A program made the translations under genes and the position numbers. Shown here in pieces: positions 22,497-32,258 of a stretch of 42,615 nt of DNA. Within the stretch, counting starts at the first letter, position 1. Every line of letters begins with the position of its first letter. The notes under the pieces were generated by a model. It saw nothing but the letters and a program-made list of their open reading frames with translations, had not been told where the DNA came from and made no database searches. The DNA comes from Phoronis australis. Taxonomy: Eukaryota > Phoronida > Phoronidae. The stretch spans positions 208,787 to 251,401 of the forward strand of contig NMRA01000476.1 of NCBI GenBank assembly GCA_002633005.1. Reading direction: 5' to 3'.

Positions 22497-22681
22497 AACG
22501 TGGCTCACTCAGGTAGCAAGGGCACCATCATGGTCATTAGATATCTCCATTACTTCTTCAAGAATTTTGGTCTTGGTGAGCAAACACTCCACTTGCATTG
22601 TTACAACTGCTCTGGCGAGAGAACAAAACAAGTGGGTTCTGCTTTATTTCGCCTAGAGAATTCAGAATGGTCTTCACACAG
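22497..22681 (+). pseudogene. decayed transposase-like gene, exon with CxNCSG
   Basis: It reads HSGSKGTIMVIRYLHYFFKN, then LHLHCYNCSG. The family normally has Asp where this copy has Tyr (TAC 22602-22604), in a motif that looks like the second catalytic Asp of a DDE transposase (inference). A frame slip follows near 22615-22625, and in the slipped frame TAG at 22654-22656 stands where family members have Trp. The acceptor is CACTCAG and the donor GTACGA. Confidence 0.6.
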
Positions 22682-22981
22682 GTACGATCAATGAAACAAT
22701 TTAGGCTCCTGACATACATATTAGAGTCTCATTAACTCAAAAAAACCCAAGGCTTTTCAGTGTTTTTGACAGTACATCTAAATCTCATTAAAATGATTGT
22801 CTTTACTTTCTTCATTTTGTTTCTGTTCGTTATCATATGAATTCGTCCACAAATATCCACTGTGTTCATGGTCATAGTTTTGAGCCATAAGATGTTATTT
22901 GGATTGAAATTAATTGCCTTACTACTTTACTTTTGTTATTTTCTAGACTAGTTGTTTATTATTATTAATCTTCTCTTTTAG

Positions 22982-23254
22982 GTCACCTCCAACTTCACGC
23001 CTCCTGGTCATACCAAATTCGCAACAGACTGGTGTTTTTGGTCTACTGAAGCACAGGTATCGCCGGTGCCATGTGTCCTGTCTTGATAACATTGCGGAAG
23101 CCGTGAGGGACAGCACACCAGTGTCACATCTTAACCTTGTGCAGTTAGTGGCCAGAGAAGATGGAGCGACCATTGTGCCAATGCACAACTGGCAAGACTT
23201 TTTCTGCCAAACTTTCAGAATGATGCCTGGTATTTTGCCTTTGGGTCACTTTAG
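22982..23254 (+). pseudogene. decayed transposase-like gene, exon with GHTKF-DWCF
   Basis: After CTCTTTTAG it reads FTPPGHTKFATDWCF. An extra T in the run at 23035-23039 shifts the frame, after which HRYRRCHVSCLDNIAEAV and HNWQDFFCQTFRMMPGI continue the family pattern to a GTCAGT donor. GHTKF followed by Asp resembles a third catalytic-site motif (inference). Confidence 0.6.
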
Positions 23255-23486
23255 GTCAGTAGAGATTTTTATTACTTTCAGGTAGTATGGACGCCATAGC
23301 TTCGTGAATTGTATGTGTTCATACAATATGCTTCTTACTAATACATGCTTTAATTTATACCTTGTACAGAAATCTGATAAAGCCTAATACTTGTTTTTTC
23401 AGTTTCTTTTAAGTGGTGAGGCATTTATTTTTCAAAACTTATTCGGTATCATTTGCCTTTTTTAAAGTTTACTGCTGACAGCCCAG

Positions 23487-23686
23487 GTATCATGTTTTAT
23501 CACGAGGAACTTGAGGATGAGGAATCTTCCTCTAACTTGGCCGTCCCTGGTGTCGTCTTAAATGGAATGCCACCTATTGTCCCACCTCCTGGACTCAGCA
23601 GGCAGTGACAACAATACTTGTATAACTACATCAGAGACTTTGTTAGGGCTGACAAGAGAGATGTTGTGTGCCCAGCTCCACAGTAA
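23487..23686 (+). pseudogene. decayed transposase-like gene, last exon
   Basis: It reads IMFYHEELEDEESSNLAVPG, PPIVPPPGLSRQ, a premature TGA at 23606-23608 where the family has Trp, then QQYLYNYIRDFVRADKRDVV and CPAPQ before TAA (23684-23686). The PPGLS...QWYLY...R pattern and the VCPxP ending are the family's C terminus. This fixes the 3' end of the nested gene. Confidence 0.6.
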
Positions 23687-23839
23687 AAGTGTGAATTATG
23701 GGACTTACATTATGCCATTGTTCAGACAGTGGACCTTATTTAAAGTGGAACTTGCATGCTAAATCCTTATCTCTGTGATTGCTTGTTAGTTAGACACACA
23801 GCATATAGCAATGATGTAAACATGAACTAGGTTGAAATT

Positions 23840-24800
23840 TGCTAAATGTTTTTAAAAATGAGTTTTGCGTCGAAAATGATCCGCCATAAATTACCGAACC
23901 GTGTCTGGTAAGTACCATGACGTGGTGCTAGGGAATAACACTGCATGATAAGGCTTTATGAGCATGCAAATAGCAATGCAATGGTCACTTCTTTCCAGAT
24001 TTTTTTGTTTTCACATTTGCAAGTTGTCAATGAATCCAACTACATTCTGTTTAGTGTAGATGATGTTCAAATAACATTGTCGTTTAGTGTAGATGACGTT
24101 CAAATAGCATTGTTGTTTAGTTCCTGCTATACATTAGTATATTCAGGAGCATACAAATACATGTTTAATGTTGTTCTCATGTCACACGTTTGGTGTTTTT
24201 GTTTCGTTTCCAGGTCAAACAGTCGATTACAAATCCCCCGAAAACCCTCTTTCGAATGGTCATTAAACTTTAATGGCAGCCATCTTGAATTAGTCACCAT
24301 GACAACATGTAATTATATTTTTTGCCCTCATTGGTTCCTCATTTTTGGTGTGAAGACCATGCCTATGATTTATTGTACTAACTGACAATTGGTTAACTTC
24401 CATTTATATAGCCATTACATTTGATGCCGGCCATTTTGAATTATTAGTTACCATGGCAACAAATATTAAAAAGAGAAAAATTATATTTCTCAACTGAATC
24501 ATGCTGTGGTGTGATTAGTTTAAAAACTTCCTTTTTTCTAATCATGAATACCTTTCATTAATATATTGGCCATCTTCAATGCATTTTCATTGATTGGTGG
24601 CCATCTTGGAAAATGGCCGCAATTACGTCATGCAGTCAATATTTTTTGCTAATTTTTGATTGATTTTATTTCTTATGTAATTTATAAAATAATCAGTCTA
24701 AAATGTAGCACTCAATGGCAGGTTGCTATGGAAATTTTAAAGAAATTAATATAACTTTTTCTCGGCCATTTTCCAAAACTTTTTTAAGCTCCAATTTTTC
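23840..24800. repeat. degenerate dispersed repeats in intron
   Basis: There is a 33-bp direct repeat (TTTAGTGTAGATGATGTTCA and on) at about 24052-24117. There are also at least four related pieces around CCATCTTGAATTA / CACCATGACAAC and GGCCATCTT between 24278 and 24610. These look like an old repeat array of unknown family. Confidence 0.4.
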
Positions 24801-25082
24801 ACTTTCCCTGACTAGAAATGGCAATAACTCAGCCAGTTAAGATAAGGACACATTTCATACATCAAAATGATAAAAAAATACTGTATTTTCAAAATAAATA
24901 ACAAACAAATTCCTACAAGACTCCTTTTGTGGTGCTGGGTCACATTTACAGTATTTCACATGCAGCAGAGTAAAAAATACTCAAGCATGCGCCAGTATCC
25001 CACCCTCCCTAAACTAATTAATGTGAACACTCCTTCAGAAACAATAAGGGGACCAATCACATTGTCCACAAAACCCACCAAC

Positions 25083-25295
25083 CTGTTGTTGTTGTTTCAA
25101 CTGCTGCTCCATCTGTTGTTGCTGTATCAACTGCTGCTGCTTCAACTGCTGCTCCATCTTTGCCCTTTCTTCCTCCATCCGTCGCTGTTCTTCCTCCATC
25201 CGCCGCTGCTGCTCTGCCATCTGTTGGTTCATCTGTTCACTCCTCATCTTCAACAAATGTTCCTGCTGTTCCTTCATCTGACGTTGCAACGCTGC
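25083..25295 (-). CDS. FBF1: FBF1 exon 13 (Gln-rich coiled coil)
   Basis: This 213-nt exon of exactly 71 codons reads AALQRQMKEQQEHLLKM and then continuous Gln/Glu/Met/Arg heptads with three MEEE-type blocks, ending in a Gln-rich run. Acceptor CACCTGCAG, donor GTTGGT, phase 0 at both ends. Because it is symmetrical it could be skipped without a frameshift. The Gln-rich composition makes the family match weak here; position and phase place it in FBF1. Confidence 0.77.
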
Positions 25296-25559
25296 CTGCA
25301 GGTGATGACAAAGCACTTACAAAATACTGCCTAAAGCTTATTTCTTCATGTGAAAGCAGACATTTTGGATTGACAGGAGCCCCTTCACATTCTAATGGCA
25401 CCTGCTGACTTAGTGTGTGGGCCCTGGAATTTGCAGATTAATTGATAAAATTCACCAGTAATGCATTGGTTTAACATGTGCCCACTACCTACCAGTTACT
25501 TTAGCATAAGAGTTCCAATAGACCCACTAACATACAAGCCTCTATCAATTTGTTACTGT

Positions 25560-26086
25560 AGTATGTGAACCCGAACCTTTCGTTAATTACATGCCAACGA
25601 GCCTTTTCTTACCTCCTGACTTAGCATTTGAACCCCTAACAACTTACTGACTGTGTATTTGAGCCCCTGAAAACCCGCTAATTTAAAATGACCTCCCACC
25701 AACTTACTTTTTGATTTAGCATATGAGCCCCTACAACTCCGCTGATTTATCATGTGAGCTCCTACAGACTTACCGATTTAGCATGCAAGGCCTTCCAAAC
25801 CAGCTGATTTAACACGAGAGCTTGACCAATTTGCTGATTTAGCATGTGAGCCCCTCCAAACCTGCTGATTTAGCATGAGAGCTCCAATCAACTTGCTCAT
25901 TCAGCACGTGAGCTCCTACCAACCTGCTGATTTGCATGTGAGCCCCTACAGACTTGTTGGTCTAGCACGTGCGACCCTCCAAACCTGATACTTTGGCATG
26001 TGACTGATGTGAGCCCCTACAGACTTGTTGATCTAGCACGTGCGACCCTCCAAACCTGACACTTTAGCATGTGAGCCCCTGCCTAC
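25560..26086. repeat. about 31-bp degenerate minisatellite abutting the exon 12 donor
   Basis: There are roughly 15 units. Read on the minus strand they follow the pattern CAGGTTTGTAGGGGCTCACA then TGCTAAAT. The first unit is the donor of exon 12 itself (CAG then GTAGGCAGGGGCTCACATG). Many units keep a donor-like core such as CAGGTTTGG, CAGGTTGGT, GGTAAGTCT or AAGTAAGT. Confidence 0.75.
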
Positions 26087-26355
26087 CTGATGATCTTGCT
26101 GTTGCTTCATGGCCAGTGTCTGTGCTTCCAACATGGCCTCTTCCTGTCTCCTCAGGTTCTCTGTGTGAAGTCGCTCCTGCTCCTGTTGCATCTTTTGTAG
26201 CTGTTCTACCTGAGACGTCATGGCCAACTGTTGGCTAGGCATTGTTGTAGACACTTGGGATTGCAGCGGTGAAGGCTCTGTGGCCCTGGAAGGAGGCAGA
26301 GAGGTGCTCGTACTGATTGGTTGCGCCTCGGCACTACCACTCGGCTGACGGGAAG
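26087..26355 (-). CDS. FBF1: FBF1 exon 12 (Ser/Pro linker into first coiled coil)
   Basis: This 269-nt exon starts ASRQPSGSAEAQPISTS, is Ser/Thr/Pro-rich for about 45 residues, and then becomes Gln/Glu-rich coiled coil (VEQLQKMQQEQERLH ... LAMKQQQDHQ). Acceptor CTCTTACAG, donor GTAGGC, phases 1 in and 0 out. The intron beyond its donor is a degenerate minisatellite whose units resemble the donor itself (25560-26086). Confidence 0.8.
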
Positions 26356-26803
26356 CTGTAAGAGTAAGGAAAATGACGTACAGGTACAAGGGCATCCCCT
26401 ATCTCACATAGCTGCAACCCTCGACAGCAAGATAAGAAACAAGGTGACTTTCACCAAAACTAATTCAATAGAGAGTAATGACGGCACTACTCTTCTAATG
26501 CCAATAACAAAACTGACAAAGCTTACTATTTGCTTATTAGGCATGGTAATCTTTGGTCAGTGTTTATAATTTCCACAACCCATCACCAAGGAAACATTAC
26601 TTGAAGGGTGTTTCACAACAGTATTACTGCAAAATTCCTTTCTGAGAAGGAGACTCTGTGGTATCTTCACCATAAAGGGACAAAGAGTCAACTGGATCAA
26701 CAAACTGAACACTTGGGTACTCGACCATTTCGAGTGATATTTTTTCTTGTTATGGAGGAGGGGCAACTACTATGGACTCGCCCTGAATGGTGATGTAACT
26801 TAC

Positions 26804-27711
26804 CCTTTGGCTCTGTTGCACCAGACTGAACTTCGCTTTTTTGTTTGTTCTTGCCAGTTTCCCATGGCAAGGAGGCGTCCCTCTTGGCTGGAGGTGAGAA
26901 CAGGTCCAGTCCCCTCTCATCAGCACTGGGGGGTCTTTGTGCAGGCTGAGGAGTCACTGACTTCACTTCTTCGCCCAGACTCAACCAGTCGTCTGCTTCT
27001 CCACTCTTCTGTTTGTTCACAGCACTTGTCTTCGAACTACGTGGTGAGGCAGACTTCTTCTCTTCAGTTTTTTGCGAAGAATCTTTAATGCCAAGCCAGT
27101 CGGAAAATCCCTGCTCCTCTTTTTTAACTTGTTGCTTCTTGGCAAACCCCAACCAGTCACCCGGGTCACTCTTATCTGGAGACGAATCCTGATCTCCAAT
27201 GCCCAGCCAATCACGATCACTAGATGCTGCAGGTTTGGTCTCAGCAGTCTCATTACCCAGACCCAGCCAATCACTGGCTTCTTGACTAGCTTGTTTCTTC
27301 AACACACCACTTCTAAGGCCTTCGGGAGACTCTGTAAGCTTATCTGGGGTGTGCTGCCCAAGCCCCTGTGTGTCACCAGCAGAACTGAGTTTGGGATCCA
27401 ATTTTTTCTGAGTCTTTCTGCCAAGCCAATCAGTATCCTCTTCAGCAGATTTAGTCTCCTTGATAGAATCCCCAAGACCAAGCCAATCTAAAGAGTCATC
27501 AGATTTCTTTTTCGATTTCGGCTTGACCTCCGCAGCTGCGGCTGGTTTTAATTTCTCTGCTGATTTTCCTGAAGCCATTGACAACCAGTCGTCTCCATCC
27601 TCATTGTCTACGGTAGCTGATATACCACCTCGACCACGCCTTGCACCGCCACTTCCTCTAGCTGAAGGAAAAGTAGACAGTCCAAACAGCTCGTCTTCGT
27701 CTTCTTGAAAC
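26804..27711 (-). CDS. FBF1: FBF1 exon 11 (DWLG-repeat exon)
   Basis: This 908-nt exon is the longest of the gene. It begins FQEDEDELFGLSTFP, then a Gly/Arg run, then eight DWL(G/S)-type motifs: DDWLS, LDWLGLGD, TDWLGR, SDWLGLGN, RDWLGIGD, GDWLGF, SDWLGIKD, DDWLSLGE. Lys/Ser/Asp-rich disordered spacers separate them, and the exon ends with LDLFSPP. From what I recall, human FBF1 has only about two such motifs (DWLGLKDED and DWLS). Acceptor TTGCACAG, donor GTAAGT, phases 2 in and 1 out. The first 116 nt recur at 29210-29325. Trp-based linear motifs of this kind could be docking sites; that is inference. Confidence 0.85.
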
Positions 27712-28081
27712 CTGTGCGAGTGAACAAATTAGATATGACTAGACATATCAGTTCATTTTGCAAACAGTTTTAGAACATCGTCACCTCCATACAATGCCTC
27801 CTTCTTAAAAGGAAAATGCACTTAGAAAAGTTTTGACAGTTTAATGATTTTCATTTGAAATTCAATGTCACCAACAGCAAAATTCTAAACAAACACACTT
27901 TAACGTTCCTATTTAGTAGTCTGAAGTTGGGTACAGAAACACTCTTTTGGAGTCAAATGAACAGCACTGTTCTTTCAAGGACATACTCTGTCCTTACTTG
28001 TTCCAATGAGTAAGACCAAGTTTGAGCTAAGCACACATGTGTCACTGAGGGACATGAGACATCAAGTCTGGAATGTGTTAC

Positions 28082-28181
28082 CTGACACTACGCCTGCTGC
28101 CTGGCTTCATAGTAGCAGCTGCACTCGGCATGTAGTCACCAAAGTTAAAGTCATCTTCACTTGGTTCGATGACCTTCTTAT
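28082..28181 (-). CDS. FBF1: FBF1 exon 10, copy 1
   Basis: This is the second copy of the DDFNFGDYMPS exon with identical protein sequence and splice sites. It joins in phase 2 to the complete exon 11 at 27711. Confidence 0.74.
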
Positions 28182-28542
28182 CTAAACAAACAACGTAATA
28201 AAGTTGTGACTCCTGAAACTAAAATATTGAGTACCAAGATTAAAACTAATTACAACCTAGTCAAAAAAGAATGGGTTTGAAATTAATTCACAGCTCTATT
28301 CAAGAGCGATCACTGAGGTATACCTGTGATAGTGAATGTCTCAACATATGTCACAGATAGCATTAACACAAACATGAATTGTAACAAGGGTATGTATCAT
28401 TAATCTAGTTAAATAAAACTTTATAAGTGATTCATGTTTGAAAAACATTTCACAGCCTATGCTGAAGTCATACACATATATAAGACAATAAAGAAAGTTA
28501 AAAAACAAGGAAAACAAACAACAGAGGCGATTTAAAGCCAAC

Positions 28543-28703
28543 CTTTCTGAATAGGCTCCTTCTTCTTATATTTTTCATCCAGGACAAACTCTCTTCTCTG
28601 CCCAGGGCTAGTTTTCTCCATCTCCTTGTTCACACTGCCCTTCCCAAGAAGTGAATCCAAAATACTGCGTCCCTTTGGAGCATCCTCATCATTTTTGGCT
28701 TTT
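28543..28703 (-). CDS. FBF1: FBF1 exon 9, copy 1
   Basis: This is the second copy of the RSILDSLLGKG exon, open, with the same 161-nt length and sites as 30178-30338. It reads EPIQK where copy 2 has EPTQK, and KTSPGQ where copy 2 has KTGPGQ. It lies between exon 10 copy 1 and the contig end at 29208. Confidence 0.72.
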
Positions 28704-29208
28704 CTGAAGAAACATTGGCAGCAATGGACAGAAATTACATTTTTACTGAATGACATACAAGCACGTCAGTAACACGAAAATAAGTGGTTTACTTGACACC
28801 ACAGATAACATTAGCATTATCAATCCACAGCTGGAGGATAAAAAGTGTAAAGTTCTTAATATAGAATATAAAGTGTTCAGGTTGACAGCTAGTCATCTAG
28901 ATTCAGCGGTCACGAATGGTCATTAAATGTTGAGGCACACCATAAAACCAGTTCTAACAAAACGTTTTCTTTTGGTCAAGGGAGATAGATGGATTTAACA
29001 TCTGATGAAAACAGATTAAGGTAACCGACTACAGCAAAAGATCACCAATTTTGGAAAAACTTGTTACCAGAATTACCCTTTCTCATTTTTTAATCCTTGC
29101 AATGCAAACCACATGGTATGAGACATGCCAATAAGTAAATTCACAGTAAACAGCAACGCTGACCACGCACGCACGGACGCAAACACATGCACACACACAC
29201 ACCCACGC

Positions 29209-29209
29209 N
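29209..29209. other. single-N contig join
   Basis: One N separates the two copies of the 1.6-kb duplicated segment. Both sides end inside shared sequence, so the true relation of the contigs is probably overlap rather than adjacency. Confidence 0.9.
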
Positions 29210-29325
29210 CATCCTCATTGTCTACGGTAGCTGATATACCACCTCGACCACGCCTTGCACCGCCACTTCCTCTAGCTGAAGGAAAAGTAGACAGTCCAAA
29301 CAGCTCGTCTTCGTCTTCTTGAAAC
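29210..29325 (-). CDS. FBF1: FBF1 exon 11, copy 2 (cut by the single N at 29209)
   Basis: Only the first 116 nt of exon 11 are present here: FQEDEDELFGLSTFPSARG, then a Gly/Arg-rich stretch ending VDNED. It is cut off exactly at the N, where the complete copy at 27711 continues into the DWLG array. The truncation at a gap base points to a contig edge, not a biological break. Confidence 0.7.
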
Positions 29326-29689
29326 CTGTGCAAGTGAACAAATTAGATATGACTAGACATATCAGTTCATTTTGCAAACAGTTTTAGAACATCATCACCT
29401 CCATACAATGCCTCCTTCTTGGAAAATGCACTTAGAAAAGTTTTGAGTTTATTGATTTTCATTCGAAATTCAATGTCACCAACAGCAAGATTCTAAACAT
29501 ACACACTTTAACGTTCCTATTTAGTGGTCTGAAGTTGGGTACAGAAACACTCTTTTGGAGTCGAATGAACAGCACTGTTCTTTCAAGGACATATTCTGTC
29601 TTTACTTGTTCCAATGAGTAAGACCAAGTTTGGGCTAAGCACACATGTGTCACCGAGGGACATGAGACATCAAGTCTGGAATGTGTTAC

Positions 29690-29789
29690 CTGACACTACG
29701 CCTGCTGCCTGGCTTCATAGTAGCCGCTGCACTCGGCATGTAGTCACCAAAGTTAAAGTCATCTTCACTTGGTTCGATGACCTTCTTAT
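29690..29789 (-). CDS. FBF1: FBF1 exon 10, copy 2
   Basis: This 100-nt exon encodes DKKVIEPSEDDFNFGDYMPS and a Ser/Arg-rich end (KPGSRRSVR). The DDFNFGDYMP element aligns with EDFTFGSYQP of vertebrate FBF1. Acceptor TTTTTAG, donor GTAACA. Copy 1 (28082-28181) encodes the same protein, with a silent difference in an Ala codon. Confidence 0.8.
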
Positions 29790-30177
29790 CTAAAAAAAAC
29801 AACGTAATAAAGTCGTGACTCTTGAAACTAAAAGACTGAGTACCAAGATTAAAACTAATCACAACCTAGTCAACAGACAATGGGTTTGAAATTAATTCAC
29901 AGCTCTATTCAAGAGCGATCACTGAGGTATACCTGTGATAGTGAATGTCTCCACATATGTCACAGATAGCATTAGCACAAACATGAATTGCAAGTAACGA
30001 GGGTATGTTTCATTAATCTTTTACTACCATTCATCCAGTTAAATAAAACTTCTTTAAGTGATTCATGTTTGAAAAACATTTCACAGCCTATGCTGAAGTC
30101 ATACACATATAACTATAAGACAATAAAGAAAGTTAAAAAACAAGGAAAACAAACAACAGAGGCGATTTAAAGCCAAC

Positions 30178-30338
30178 CTTTCTGAGTGGGCTCCTTCTTC
30201 TTGTATTTTTCATCCAGGACAAACTCTCTTCTCTGCCCAGGGCCAGTTTTCTCCATCTCCTTGTTCACACTGCCCTTCCCAAGAAGTGAATCCAAAATAC
30301 TGCGTCCCTTTGGAGCATCCTCATCATTTTTGGCTTTT
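30178..30338 (-). CDS. FBF1: FBF1 exon 9, copy 2
   Basis: This 161-nt exon encodes KAKNDEDAPKGRSILDSLL then GKGS, followed by RREFVLDEKYKKKEP. It matches the LDELLGRG / REFKLDKKY block of vertebrate FBF1, one of the strongest anchors for the identification. Acceptor TTCTTCAG, donor GTTGGC (weak but shared by both copies). Phase 2 in, 1 out. Two residues differ from copy 1 at 28543-28703. Confidence 0.8.
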
Positions 30339-30802
30339 CTGAAGAAACGTTGGCAGCAATGGACAGAAATTACATTTTTACTGAATAACATACAAGCACG
30401 TCAGTAACACGAAAATAAGTGGTTTACTTGACACCACAGATAACATTAGCATTATCAATCCACAGCTGGAGGATAAAAAGTGTAAAGTTCTTAAATAATA
30501 TAGAATATAAAGTGTTCAGGTTGACAGCTAGTCATCTAGATTCAGCGGTCACGAATGGTCATTAAATGTTGAGGCACACCTTAAAACCAGATCTAACAAA
30601 ACGTTTTCTTTTGGTCAAGGGAGATGGATTTAATATCTGATGAAAACAGATTAAGGTAACCGACTACAGCAAAAGATCACCAACTTTGGACAAAACTTGT
30701 TACCAGAATTACCCTTTCTCATTTTTTAATCCTTGCAATGCAAACCACATGGTATGAGACATGCTCCCAATAAGTAAATTCACAGCAAACAGCAACGCTG
30801 AC

Positions 30803-30902
30803 CACGCACGCACGCACGCACACACACACACACACGCACACACACACGCACACACACACACACACACACGCACACACACAAAAACACACACACACACACT
30901 AC
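30803..30902. repeat. (CA)n microsatellite at the exon 8 donor
   Basis: A CA/CGCA tract of about 95 bases ends at the two donor bases of exon 8. In the transcript, the intron therefore begins GUAG followed by a long UG run. A shorter version lies at about 29160-29208 in copy 1, at the contig edge. Confidence 0.85.
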
Positions 30903-31275
30903 CTTGGACTATCATCAAATCCCATAGTGTCAAGTACATCGCCATCATCAAAGTCTATGTCATCCTTCTTCACCCCCCGAGACTTGCTATCAGCACCCTT
31001 CTGAGGAGTCTTCGGCTTCTCATCAAGACCAGCAAGAGGATCATCATCATCACTGAAAGTAATATCGTCCTTCTTGGGCTTCCGTTTTTCCCTCCTAGGT
31101 GAATCCAGCCCAGCAAGTGGGTCACTGTCATCATCAAAGTTAAGATCATCTTTTTTGGTCTTGCCTTTCATGGGTTTTGGCTGCTGCTTTGGCTGTGGAG
31201 GGGGAGAATCATCAAGACCAGCTAACCCATCGTCGTCGTCACTGAACAGGTCATCTTTAGCTGACTTCGGTGGGG
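30903..31275 (-). CDS. FBF1: FBF1 exon 8 (four acidic tandem motifs)
   Basis: This 373-nt exon begins APPKSAKDDLFSDDDD. It holds four related units: DDLFSDDDDGLAGLDDSP, DDLNFDDDSDPLAGLDSP, DDITFSDDDDPLAGLDEK and DDIDFDDGDVLDTMGFDDSP, each preceded by Lys-rich linkers. The last unit corresponds to a DILDTLGF element I recall in vertebrate FBF1; the other three look like local expansions of it. Acceptor TTTCCAG. The donor GTAGTG is followed at once by a long (TG)n tract. Phases: 1 in, 2 out. Confidence 0.82.
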
Positions 31276-31304
31276 CTGGAAACAACAACACATCTCATAT
31301 ATGA

Positions 31305-31812
31305 ATACAAGACCAATGCAAAGCCTTGAAATGCAACCACAACTGCACCACAAATGTTATGCTTATAGAAGTGCTTATTAGTATACAAATATGTTGAACG
31401 TATCAAAACATGAGAAGGCCTCATTGCCTAATAGGAAAATAACTGTCATATTTTATAAAAGTCCTGCAAGGTGTTTAGGAAATACAGATGTGGATGTAAA
31501 AATGCCACAGGAACAGACGGCAAACGAACAAGAGCTGTAAACAATAGAAATAGCCACTTTATGGCGTAAAATGAATAAAATCAGAATGAAATGGCTTCCT
31601 TGTCTCATTCATAGAAACCCACTTGCCAAATTTTCATGAGAATCTATGAAGTCTCCGGAGATATAGGGACAAGTGTAAAATACTAAAATTGCCACTACAA
31701 CAGACAGCAGCAGCAGTTGCCTTCCCCATAGGACCACATCAACGGGTGATACACACCAGCGGATGACAAACAGAGATGATAACAATATGTGACCACATTT
31801 ATGTGGTTGAAT
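31305..31812 (+). mobile_element. element family R (copy R5)
   Basis: The degenerate head is CTTGAAATGCAACCACAACT. It has internal ATTTTCATGAGAATC and AAAATTGCCACTAC modules and a tail hairpin CCACATTTATGTGG. Plus orientation, in the intron between exons 7 and 8. Confidence 0.6.
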
Positions 31813-32195
31813 AATGAAATTGAATTCCAATTGACTATCCAAAACTGTATTGTACCTGTAAAAGTTTTGTTACGAACAAATGCCAGCAAAATTTGGTTGC
31901 AAAGAGAGAATCTGCAACAATCAGATGACACTGACAGGAACTTGAAACTAAAAAATACACGTCATAAGACAAGTAGAAAAATAGATTTTAAAACAGGCCA
32001 GTACACTGTGGACAATTCAGAAGTTAGTTAACCTCTCAGTTTTCTTATCTCAAAAATATAACTGAATGAAATAGCAAACATTAACTCAGACAGAAAATAA
32101 GAGCTTTTCTTAAAGAGCTCCTGCAATACCAAATATGTGTAATCAAACAGTAGATGAAGTAACATGCACTGAAGGTGCACCAGGAAGGCACCTAC

Positions 32196-32258
32196 CCTTG
32201 GCATCAGCAGGTGTGCGCCCTCTACTGGTACCAGGTCGCACAGCTTCATTGGGTTTCT
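32196..32258 (-). CDS. FBF1: FBF1 exon 7, copy A
   Basis: This is the second copy of the EKP-EAVRPGTSRGR exon, with Asn, Thr and Ala where copy B has Ser, Ala and Thr. It leads in phase 1 into the unique exon 8 at 31275. On the other side of that intron lies a mobile element (31305-31812). Confidence 0.66.

Larger units (their letters stand above)
27596..29208. repeat. FBF1: duplicated segment, copy 1 (left contig end)
   Basis: This stretch (part of exon 11, exons 10 and 9, and introns) recurs nearly base for base at 29210-30825. It ends in a short CA-rich microsatellite, exactly where the longer (CA)n of copy 2 begins, and then a single N. The edge inside a microsatellite is typical of a broken contig. 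Confidence 0.85.
29210..30825. repeat. FBF1: duplicated segment, copy 2 (next contig start)
   Basis: This copy starts immediately after the single N at 29209, in the middle of exon 11, and repeats 27596-29208 with scattered substitutions and small indels (for example an insertion near 30000 and TAAT added near 30493). It continues past copy 1 through the (CA)n tract into unique exon 8. Confidence 0.85.

Noticed and set aside
24867-25408. Leu- or Pro-rich plus-strand frames over the exon 13 region
   Set aside because: They are antisense shadows of the Gln/Glu-rich FBF1 coiled-coil exon.
26697-26803. Continuation of the exon 11 frame past 26804
   Set aside because: A consensus GTAAGT donor at 26803 gives the right phase for exon 12; the frame beyond is intron read-through.
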